From CAZWUK01 sp964636685 (GTDB lineage: Bacteria > Bacillota > Clostridia > Christensenellales > CAG-138), in assembly GCA_964636685.1 (NCBI GenBank), contig CAZWUK010000004.1, positions 1 to 53,803 of the forward strand: a stretch of 53,803 bases of DNA. Reading direction: 5' to 3'. Numbering within the stretch: position 1 is the stretch's first letter; each line of letters begins with the position of its first letter. The position numbers were made by a program, and so were the translations under genes. Below the pieces are notes generated by a model. It saw only the letters and a program-made list of their open reading frames with translations, was not told the DNA's origin and did not search any database. Below are positions 1-7,062 of the stretch, one piece after another.

Positions 1-2003
1 ATCTTGTGGAGCAGTCCAAGACCGATCAGCTGATGGGCGAGGAGATCCCCGAGGACGGCGACTACCAGTGCGACATTAAAAAGCGTACCGTGCAGCTGAC
101 CGAACAAGGCGTTGAAAAAGCCGAGCAATATTTTAAGATCGAGAGCCTTGCAGATCCTGCCAACATGGAGACGGATCACCACATTATTCAGGCGCTGCGT
201 GCGCACTCGCTGTTTACGCGCGACAAGGATTATGTGGTGCAGGACGGGCAGGTTATCATCGTCGATGAATTCACCGGCCGTTTGATGATCGGCCGCCGGT
301 TCAACGAGGGACTGCATCAGGCGCTCGAGGCCAAGGAGGGCGTCAAGGTGGAGCGGGAGAACAAGACCCTTGCGACCATCACCTTCCAAAATTACTTCCG
401 CATGTTCCAAAAGCTTGCCGGTATGACCGGTACGGCAAAGACGGAAGAATCCGAGTTTATGGACATCTACAATCTGGACGTTGTGGAGATTCCGACCAAT
501 CAGCCGATGATCCGCGATGACGCGAACGACGCCGTCTACGCCACCGAAGCGGGAAAATTCCGCGCGGTGGTCGCGGAGATCGAGAAGGTGCATCAAACCG
601 GACAGCCGGTGCTGGTCGGCACGATTTCCGTGGAACGCAGCGAATATCTGGCGGCGCTCCTGTCCCGCCGCGGGATCAAGCATGAGGTGCTGAACGCAAA
701 ATTCCACGCCAAGGAAGCCGAGATCGTAGCACAAGCCGGTAAGTACGCGCAGGTGACGATTGCGACCAACATGGCAGGGCGTGGTACGGATATTCTCTTG
801 GGCGGCAACCCCGACTTTTTGGCGCGCCGTGCGCTCCGGCAGGAGGGCATGGAGGAGTATATGATCGACGAGGCGACAGGCCACGCCGAGACAGAGGACG
901 AGGACATTCTTGCGGCGCGCAAAAAATACCGCGAATACTACGAAAAGTTTAAGGCGGAGACTGAAAAAGAGCATGAAAAGGTCGTTTCGCTCGGCGGTCT
1001 GCATATCATCGGCACGGAGCGCCACGAGAGCCGCCGCATCGATAACCAGCTGCGCGGACGCGCGGGCCGTCAGGGCGACCCCGGCAGCACGCGGTTTTAT
1101 GTATCGCTCGAAGACGATCTGATGCGTCGCTTTGGCGCAGACCGTGTTTCCGGACTGATGGAACGGCTGAACCCCGGCGACGACGTGGCGATCGAGGCAA
1201 AGCTTATCACTCGCCAGATCGAAACGGCACAAAAGCGCGTGGAAACGCACAACTTTGAAATTCGAAAGAATGTTCTGCGCTACGACGACGTGATGAACAA
1301 GCAGCGCGAGATCATCTATGGGCAGCGCCGCCGCGTGCTGATGGGCGAGGATATTTCCGCGAGCATCCGTGAAATGCTGCAAAACACCGTGGAGACGGTG
1401 ATCGGGCAGTATGTAGGGCAGCACGGCGCGGACAGCTGGGATCTCAAGGGCTTGTCCAAGGCGCTGTGCGAGCTGTGTATGCAGCCGTACCAGCTGCTGT
1501 TTAAGCAGGCGGAGATTGAAAAGCTTTCCGAGGCGGAGGTACGGGAGCGCGCGCACGCGTTTGCCGATAAGGCATACGAAGCCAAGGAGGAAGAGGTCAC
1601 AAACGGCCATGTCGATATGCGCGAGGTGGAGCGCGTTGTGCTGCTCCGGACGGTTGACAGCCATTGGATGGATCACATTGACGCGATGGATCAGCTCAAG
1701 CAGGGCATTGGGCTTCGCGCTTACGCGCAGAAGGATCCGGTCTACGCATACACGAGCGAAGGCTTTGACATGTTCGACGCGATGGTCGAGCAGATCCGGG
1801 AGGAAACCATCCGCATGCTGTACCGCGTGTCGGTCAAGGCTGCGCCGATCGAAAGAAAGCAACTGGCAAAGCCAATCGACACACCGGCGGAGGATGGCGA
1901 CAAACCCACTGCCCGCAGCGGTAAAAAGGTCGGAAGAAACGATCCCTGCCCTTGCGGCAGCGGCAAAAAGTACAAGAACTGCTGCGGCAGAGAACAGGCA
2001 TGA
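1..2003 (+). CDS. secA: Protein translocase ATPase SecA (5' truncated by window edge)
   Basis: C-terminal about 665 residues of SecA, the cytoplasmic motor that pushes unfolded preproteins through SecYEG. The reading frame is already open at base 3, so roughly the first quarter (Walker A and most of the first nucleotide-binding fold) lies outside the window. Visible SecA hallmarks are VDEFTGRLM, MTGTAKTE, NMAGRGTDI and the motif-VI stretch around QLRGRAGRQGD. The extreme C-terminus is the zinc-binding SEC-C motif (CPCGSGKKYKNCCG), which in this family binds SecB or ribosomes. prfB follows 37 bp downstream, the common secA-prfB order of Firmicutes. Identification is secure; no defect is visible in the part present. 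Confidence 0.97.
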   Translation, partial: LVEQSKTDQLMGEEIPEDGDYQCDIKKRTVQLTEQGVEKAEQYFKIESLADPANMETDHHIIQALRAHSLFTRDKDYVVQDGQVIIVDEFTGRLMIGRRFNEGLHQALEAKEGVKVERENKTLATITFQNYFRMFQKLAGMTGTAKTEESEFMDIYNLDVVEIPTNQPMIRDDANDAVYATEAGKFRAVVAEIEKVHQTGQPVLVGTISVERSEYLAALLSRRGIKHEVLNAKFHAKEAEIVAQAGKYAQVTIATNMAGRGTDILLGGNPDFLARRALRQEGMEEYMIDEATGHAETEDEDILAARKKYREYYEKFKAETEKEHEKVVSLGGLHIIGTERHESRRIDNQLRGRAGRQGDPGSTRFYVSLEDDLMRRFGADRVSGLMERLNPGDDVAIEAKLITRQIETAQKRVETHNFEIRKNVLRYDDVMNKQREIIYGQRRRVLMGEDISASIREMLQNTVETVIGQYVGQHGADSWDLKGLSKALCELCMQPYQLLFKQAEIEKLSEAEVRERAHAFADKAYEAKEEEVTNGHVDMREVERVVLLRTVDSHWMDHIDAMDQLKQGIGLRAYAQKDPVYAYTSEGFDMFDAMVEQIREETIRMLYRVSVKAAPIERKQLAKPIDTPAEDGDKPTARSGKKVGRNDPCPCGSGKKYKNCCGREQA

Positions 2004-2040
2004 TATTCAATTTAACGCTTGGAAAAAGGATGGATGAACG

Positions 2041-3141
2041 ATGATACCTCTGGATGAGTATAAGGTACAGATTCAGCAGGCGGACGAGATGCTCAAACAG
2101 GTTGGAGCGGCGCTGAATCCCACAGGGATACAGAAGGAGCTTTCCGATCTGGAAGAACAAATGGGCGAAGCGGACTTCTGGACGGACGTGGAAAACGCCA
2201 ACAAGGTCAACCAACGCGTCAAGATGCTGCAAAGCAAGCTCGCCAAGTATAAGAAGGTCGTCACGCAGTCGGAGGACATCAACACGTTGGTGGAGATGGC
2301 GGAGGAGGAAGAGGACGACAGCCTTGTGGACGAGATCAAGGCCGAGACGGCGGCATATGTGGAGAAGGTGGAAGCGCTGCAGCTTGCCCAGATGCTCAAA
2401 GGCCCCTACGACAACTCCAACGCAATCCTCTCGCTCCACGCGGGCGCGGGCGGCACGGAGGCGCAGGACTGGACGGAGATGCTCTACCGCATGTATACCA
2501 GGTACTGCGAAAACTGCGGCTGGGCGGTGCGGGAGCTGGATATGCTCGATGGCGACGAAGCGGGCGTGAAGTCCGTCACCTTCGAAGTGGACGGCGAGAA
2601 CGCCTATGGCTATCTCAAGGCGGAAAAGGGGGTGCACCGTCTGGTGCGCATGTCGCCCTTTGACTCCTCCGGACGGCGGCATACCTCGTTTTCATCGCTG
2701 GATGTGACCCCGATCTTTGATGACGGCGACAGTGATATTGAAATCGATCCCGACGATTTGCGCGTAGATACCTATCGCTCGAGCGGCGCGGGCGGACAGC
2801 ATGTCAACAAGACGTCCTCCGCCATTCGCCTGACCCATTTGCCCACCGGCATCGTGGTGCAGTGCCAGAACGAGCGCAGCCAGATCCAAAACCGCGAGAC
2901 GGCGATGCGCATGCTGCGCGGCAAGCTGGCCGAGCTGCAGGAGCGCGAGCGCGAGGAGCACATGGCGCAGATCAAGGGCGAGATGAAGAAGATCGAGTGG
3001 GGCAGCCAAATCCGCAGCTATGTATTCCAGCCGTACACGCTGGTGAAGGATCACCGGACGGGTGTGGAAAACGGAAACATCCAGGCGGTGATGGACGGCG
3101 AGCTCGAGCCCTTTATCCGCGCGTATTTGGTACAGAGCTAA
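2041..3141 (+). CDS. prfB: Peptide chain release factor 2
   Basis: RF2 recognises UAA and UGA stop codons and triggers peptide release. The 366-residue protein has the stop-codon-reading SPF tripeptide at residues 205-207, as in RF2 rather than RF1, and the catalytic GGQ loop at 251-253. The N-terminal third is the usual charged coiled-coil domain. The start ATG at 2041 is preceded by GGAAAAAGGA. Many bacteria encode RF2 in two frames joined by a programmed +1 shift at CUU-UGA; here the frame is continuous and the corresponding codons read GCG CTG AAT, so that autoregulation is absent. It is probably cotranscribed with secA. Confidence 0.96.
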   Translation: MIPLDEYKVQIQQADEMLKQVGAALNPTGIQKELSDLEEQMGEADFWTDVENANKVNQRVKMLQSKLAKYKKVVTQSEDINTLVEMAEEEEDDSLVDEIKAETAAYVEKVEALQLAQMLKGPYDNSNAILSLHAGAGGTEAQDWTEMLYRMYTRYCENCGWAVRELDMLDGDEAGVKSVTFEVDGENAYGYLKAEKGVHRLVRMSPFDSSGRRHTSFSSLDVTPIFDDGDSDIEIDPDDLRVDTYRSSGAGGQHVNKTSSAIRLTHLPTGIVVQCQNERSQIQNRETAMRMLRGKLAELQEREREEHMAQIKGEMKKIEWGSQIRSYVFQPYTLVKDHRTGVENGNIQAVMDGELEPFIRAYLVQS

Positions 3142-3153
3142 GAAAGAACTTCC

Positions 3154-3181
3154 ACCGCCGAAGATCGCATTTGGCGGCGGT
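3154..3181 (+). other. Intercistronic hairpin between prfB and the ProB-like gene
   Basis: ACCGCCG (3154-3160) and CGGCGGT (3175-3181) form a 7-bp GC-rich stem with a 14-nt loop just after the prfB stop. No T-run follows, so it is more likely an mRNA-stabilising or weakly attenuating hairpin than a true terminator. Confidence 0.45.
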
Positions 3182-3203
3182 CTGATTCATTTGAGGAAGA
3201 ACG

Positions 3204-4028
3204 ATGCAGTTTGATTATGAGGTGGTTGGCAAGATCGGTTCGATGGCGCTGATCCGCAAAGCGGACAATGACGTCGATTACAATATTTTCTCGCGGCTGG
3301 GCAGTGAGCTGCGCCCCGGCATGATCTGGGTGTCAAGCGGCGCCACCGAGATCGGCCGTCTGGACTATATCCGCAGGACGGGGCAGGAGCTGACGGGCGA
3401 CCCCGAGGAGATCAAGTCCGACTATGCCGCGCAGGGGCAGGCTGTGCTGATGATGGAATACCGCCGGTATATCCCCGACCGCTATTCCGTGCGGCAGCTT
3501 CTTGTGGAGCACACGCATTTCAACGACGCCGGAAAGCGCGAGCATATCAAGGACTTCTTGCTGCGCGCAGCTCGGCAGAGCGCGATCCCGATCGTCAACT
3601 ACAACGATCCTGTCAGCATTGAAGAAATCCGCAAGATGGAGCTTGCGCATCTGCGCGAGCATGGAAATCACGCGGTGGAGTGCATCGACAACGACGAAAC
3701 CGCCTCCGTCATCTGTGATTTGGTGCATGCGCGGTATCTTTTGATTATGACGAGCAGCAACGGTATCTATCGGGATCCGACTGATCCGGATACGCTTGTT
3801 CCGGCCGTAGAGGGAAAGAACGCCGAGGAGGTGCTGCTGGGCATCGACGAGCTGCAAAAGAGCTGCGTGGGCGCGAGCCGCCCCGGCGCAAACGGCGCGC
3901 GCGCCAAGCTGGACTTTATCAAGTCGCCCGTCAAAAACGGGACGACCGTGATTATCACCAGCGGAAAAAACAGGATCAGCGATGCGCTTGCAGGAAACTG
4001 CCCGCGTACGATTTTCCGGGTAAGATGA
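3204..4028 (+). CDS. Amino acid kinase family protein, glutamate 5-kinase-like
   Basis: A 274-residue protein with the amino-acid-kinase fold. Features shared with ProB are the N-terminal KIGS, WVSSGATEIGR (phosphate-binding Ser/Gly loop), PIVNYNDPVS, the ECIDNDETAS segment resembling ProB's DNDTLSA, LLIMTSSNGIYRDP and GANGARAKLDF near the end. Glutamate 5-kinase phosphorylates glutamate as the first proline-biosynthesis step. The protein stops after the kinase domain and has no C-terminal PUA domain. No proA lies beside it, so the substrate is not assured; another amino-acid or carboxylate kinase is possible. ATG 3204 follows a GAGGAAG site. No clear terminator follows. Confidence 0.75.
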   Translation: MQFDYEVVGKIGSMALIRKADNDVDYNIFSRLGSELRPGMIWVSSGATEIGRLDYIRRTGQELTGDPEEIKSDYAAQGQAVLMMEYRRYIPDRYSVRQLLVEHTHFNDAGKREHIKDFLLRAARQSAIPIVNYNDPVSIEEIRKMELAHLREHGNHAVECIDNDETASVICDLVHARYLLIMTSSNGIYRDPTDPDTLVPAVEGKNAEEVLLGIDELQKSCVGASRPGANGARAKLDFIKSPVKNGTTVIITSGKNRISDALAGNCPRTIFRVR

Positions 4029-4068
4029 TTGATAAACGAGAATAATATCAGATAAAACAACAAATATT

Positions 4069-4099
4069 TATTGACAATCGATAATACCGATGCTATACT
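4069..4099 (+). promoter_or_regulatory. Promoter and candidate operator of the DUF2975/YozG-like pair
   Basis: TTGACA (4071-4076), 17-nt spacer, TATACT (4094-4099). The -35 lies inside an imperfect palindrome, TATTGACAATCGATAATA (4069-4086), symmetric at 12 of 18 positions. The downstream Cro/CI-type protein could bind it to repress its own operon; that is inference. Confidence 0.75.
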
Positions 4100-4132
4100 A
4101 TCGCCATCCGATCAAGGAGGCGATATTTTTTT

Positions 4133-4591
4133 ATGAACAAGGCTTTACACGCGGTGATTCGTGTGCTCATCCTGTTGGGAATGATTCTAGGCATTGGGCT
4201 GCTCGTTTGTGTCGTTGTGCCAATGGGCGGTTATTCCGGCGGGGGACTGTTTTTTGATCTGCGGGGGCGCAACTGGTGCAGCTATGTTTCCGGCGGACTT
4301 GCAATTGTATCGATCCTCGGATGCGAGACGATTGGATTCGTGCTGTTTTCGATGATGCAGTCGTTGTCCAAAGACCCGTTTGTGGAGGAAAATGTAAAGC
4401 GCCTGCGTATTATGGGCTTTGTAGCGCTTGGCGTGATGGCATGCGCGTTTTTGACGCTCGCGTTTGAAGCGGTGCCGCTGCTGGTAGTCGGCGCGCTGCC
4501 GGTGGGCATGTGCGGCATGTTCTCTCTGACGCTGGCGGAGGTTTTTCAAAAGGCCGTGGAAGCAAAGTGCGAAAACGACCTGACGATCTGA
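4133..4591 (+). CDS. DUF2975-like membrane protein
   Basis: 152 residues with four predicted membrane segments (about 10-32, 50-75, 92-112 and 117-138) joined by short polar loops. The segment QSLSKDPFVEENVKRLR between helices 2 and 3 is characteristic of DUF2975 proteins, which are regularly encoded directly before a small YozG-type repressor, as here (next gene 9 bp downstream). The role is unknown; the pairing suggests a membrane component that influences the DNA-binding partner. The start ATG has AAGGAGG upstream with a rather long T-rich spacing of about 12 nt. Confidence 0.8.
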   Translation: MNKALHAVIRVLILLGMILGIGLLVCVVVPMGGYSGGGLFFDLRGRNWCSYVSGGLAIVSILGCETIGFVLFSMMQSLSKDPFVEENVKRLRIMGFVALGVMACAFLTLAFEAVPLLVVGALPVGMCGMFSLTLAEVFQKAVEAKCENDLTI

Positions 4592-4600
4592 GGTGAACAT

Positions 4601-4828
4601 ATGATACAGGTGAATTTGGACGTGATGATGGCAAAGCGGAAGATTGGGCTTGCAGAGCTTGCAAAGCGCATGGACATTACGCTGGCGAATCTTTCCATTT
4701 TGAAGAACAACAAGGGACGCGCGATCCGGTTCTCCACGCTGGACGCGATCTGTAAAGCGCTGGATTGCCAGCCGGCCGATATTTTGGAGTACATAGCCGA
4801 GCCGCCGCAGGCGGCGGATGCGCAATAG
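4601..4828 (+). CDS. Small Cro/CI-type HTH regulator, YozG-like
   Basis: 75 residues, almost entirely one helix-turn-helix domain. It opens with the family pattern IQVNLDVMMAKRKIGLAELAKRMDI in two parts: a dimerising strand, then the HTH. The domain ends with AICKALDCQPADILEY, typical of minimal XRE repressors that accompany DUF2975 genes. A strong GAGGTGA site precedes ATG 4601. It probably controls its own operon from the palindrome over the promoter at 4069-4099. Confidence 0.88.
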   Translation: MIQVNLDVMMAKRKIGLAELAKRMDITLANLSILKNNKGRAIRFSTLDAICKALDCQPADILEYIAEPPQAADAQ

Positions 4829-4842
4829 AAGGAGGCAACCGC

Positions 4843-6129
4843 ATGGAACAGCCATTGGCACAGCCGTTTGATAATTCGACCCAGAATCAAATTCCTGTGG
4901 AGAAACCGATCTATACAAAAGCGCAAAAGTGGCTGCTGTTGGCCGCGCTGCTGCTGGGTGTGGTCTTTGATATTCTAATTCGGCGTGAGATCCATTGCGT
5001 TATGCCGATTTTCTGGATCTGCTATCTGGTCGTTCATTATGCGCTCAGGGGAAAGAAGATCCTGAAAAACAAATCCGCCACACTGCTGGCGGTAGCGGCA
5101 GTCGTATTATGCGCGCTTGATATTGTAAGAAGCGCACACCTTGGCATGGAACCCGGAGATGCAAAGGACGCGCTGCTGACGCTGCGGCTGATCGATTTTG
5201 CAGCGGTTCCGGCGTTGCTGATGCTGCACATGGTCGTGACCACTTACGATATTCCGCTGCAACGGGAAGGCGCGGTGATCCCCGCATGGTTTGCCGGATT
5301 CTTTGTCAAACCATTCACGGCCATCGGAAAGTGCTTTGGCGCGCTGGCGGCGACGCTGCAAACAAAGAAGCAGGGCATGACGCGACGGATTTTACTGGGG
5401 TTTGCCGTCGGACTTCCGCTCACGGTGCTGGTGCTGTGGCTTCTGGTACGCGCGGATTCGGTGATGGCGGGAATGTTTACGTCGCTGTTTCGCAACCTGC
5501 GTCTTGGCACGCTGTTTTCCCATGCGATTGTGATACTGATCGTGGCGATCCTGTTTTATTCGTTCCTGTATAATGCGGCATGGGAGAAAAAACCAGCGCT
5601 GCAGGAACGGCGCGCGCCTGCGTGGGAGCCGGCGAGCATGCTGACGGTGCTGATACTGCTGCTGTGCGTATATGCGGTGTTTGGCTATGTGCAGTTCCGG
5701 TATTTGTTCGGCGGCAGGCTGCCGGCAGAATATACCTATTCCGAATATGCCCGGCGCGGGTTCTCGGAAATCTGCGTGGTCGCGGTCATCAACTTTGCTT
5801 TGCTGGGATTGTGCATTCGCTATGGCAAGAACAGCGGTGCGCTGACGGTGGCAAAGTATTTACTGCTGGTTGCGACCGCCGTGCTGCTTGCATCCGCCAT
5901 ACTCCGGCTCTCGCTGTATATCGGCGCTTATGGCTTGACCATTTTCCGGATACTGCCGATGTGGTTTTTGATATTCCTCTCGGCGCTGACGCTGCTGTGC
6001 GCCGTACGTCTTGCGCGGGAGAAACTGCCGGTGTTGCGGATCGCGGGGCTTGCCTTCGCCGTATGGTACGTCGTGCTTTGCGCCATGCCGTGGACGCGCA
6101 TCATCGAACAGTGGAACAGAACGCTGTGA
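4843..6129 (+). CDS. Polytopic membrane protein, DUF4173-like
   Basis: 428 residues with roughly ten hydrophobic segments and a hydrophilic 35-residue N-terminus. ATG 4843 is chosen because GGAGG stands 6 nt upstream and the preceding gene ends at 4828. A segment near residue 300, FGGRLPAEYTYSEYARRGF, followed by a Glu-containing helix matches the DUF4173 pattern. No catalytic motif is evident and the function is unknown. The 14-bp gap suggests cotranscription with the DUF2975/YozG-like pair, so it may be a further target or partner of that system. Confidence 0.72.
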   Translation: MEQPLAQPFDNSTQNQIPVEKPIYTKAQKWLLLAALLLGVVFDILIRREIHCVMPIFWICYLVVHYALRGKKILKNKSATLLAVAAVVLCALDIVRSAHLGMEPGDAKDALLTLRLIDFAAVPALLMLHMVVTTYDIPLQREGAVIPAWFAGFFVKPFTAIGKCFGALAATLQTKKQGMTRRILLGFAVGLPLTVLVLWLLVRADSVMAGMFTSLFRNLRLGTLFSHAIVILIVAILFYSFLYNAAWEKKPALQERRAPAWEPASMLTVLILLLCVYAVFGYVQFRYLFGGRLPAEYTYSEYARRGFSEICVVAVINFALLGLCIRYGKNSGALTVAKYLLLVATAVLLASAILRLSLYIGAYGLTIFRILPMWFLIFLSALTLLCAVRLAREKLPVLRIAGLAFAVWYVVLCAMPWTRIIEQWNRTL

Positions 6130-6466
6130 CGGCGGCTTCGACCACCGTATCGCCGCTTTCTGCCGAAAACCCGCAGGGTTTTCGGCAGAAAGCATAGGGG
6201 AACCGCCCGAAACGACGAAGGCGGTTTTGCCCGCAGCCGGAACGAAAACTTCGGGGACTGCGAGCCCCGAACCCCGCAGAACTTTTTGACAGACCGGAGG
6301 ACGCCTTGCGCCCTCTTTTTTCTTTTGCCTTTCCGGAGAAAGGCGTCGAAAAGGAAACCCCTCCGGTGAAAAAGTAAAAAAAAAGACTTCGTTCTTAATC
6401 TTTTTACTTTTTATACCGATTGTTCATGGTACAATAGGAACGATTCTGATTACGGGGGAACTATCA
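6130..6466. repeat. Gene-free block of consecutive and nested inverted repeats
   Basis: No credible ORF. In order: a perfect 17-bp stem with a 3-nt loop (6156-6172 / 6176-6192); AACCGCC/GGCGGTT (6201-6207 / 6220-6226); TTCGGGG/CCCCGAA (6250-6256 / 6265-6271); an outer ACCGGAGG/CCTCCGGT pair (6293-6300 / 6360-6367) enclosing GACGCCTT/AAGGCGTC (6300-6307 / 6340-6347), which encloses a further CCTTTC/GAAAGG hairpin; and an AT-rich stem AAAAAGTAAAAA/TTTTTACTTTTT (6369-6380 / 6401-6412). Some may terminate the upstream operon. A TACAAT at 6430-6435 is a possible -10 for the next gene. The density suggests an intergenic repeat element or structured RNA. Confidence 0.7.
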
Positions 6467-7006
6467 TTGGAACAGAACAATGACGCCGCCCTGATGCGGG
6501 AGGCCGCCCGGGGAGAGCGTTTGGCCATGAGTACGTTGTGGCATAAGTACCGCGCCTCTTTGCTGCTGTCGGCACAGGGAAAAACGGAGAACGAGGCGGA
6601 GCTGGAAAACCGCACGGAAGCGGCGTTCCGTTACGCGTTTGCCGTGCTGCAAACGGGCAGGCAGGTCGCAAACTTTTATGCGCTGCTGCAAATCTGCATG
6701 GAGAAGGCGCTGTGCCGGTCGCATGACGCCGCGCAGCGGCTGCCGCCGCACCCGGCGCCGCCCGCGCCTTCGACTGCGCCGACCGCCGCGCTCCCGGAAA
6801 CAGCGAAACATGGCAAACAACGGACGGAATCCCGAAAGAGCGCGGAGAAACGGCGCAAACGCAGCGTCTGGTCGGTGATTTTTCTCGTTTTGCTGAATAT
6901 TTTGCTTCTCTGGCTGTTGGCGGGTCTTCTCATGCAGAAGGGGATCCTGCCAAAGCTCAATATTGGATTTGACTGGCTGGGAAAGCTGTACTATCGTATC
7001 TTTTGA
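6467..7006 (+). CDS. Single-pass membrane protein with sigma-70 region-2-like N-terminus
   Basis: 179 residues. TTG 6467 is used because GGGGGAA lies 6 nt upstream and no suitable ATG exists. Residues about 6-80 follow the ECF sigma region-2 pattern (DAALMREAARGERLAMSTLW, then a stretch resembling the -10-recognition helix). Residues about 90-120 are Pro/Ala-rich and about 120-140 strongly basic. One transmembrane helix spans about 142-165, with a short C-terminal tail predicted outside. No region 4 is present, so it cannot be a normal sigma factor. It may be a membrane-tethered relic or partner of the adjacent signalling genes. The similarity is pattern-based and moderate. Confidence 0.6.
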   Translation: MEQNNDAALMREAARGERLAMSTLWHKYRASLLLSAQGKTENEAELENRTEAAFRYAFAVLQTGRQVANFYALLQICMEKALCRSHDAAQRLPPHPAPPAPSTAPTAALPETAKHGKQRTESRKSAEKRRKRSVWSVIFLVLLNILLLWLLAGLLMQKGILPKLNIGFDWLGKLYYRIF

Positions 7007-7062
7007 TCCGGCGGAAACAGGGCCAACGAAACGACTTGCCAACAGCGGTATAGGATAACAAC

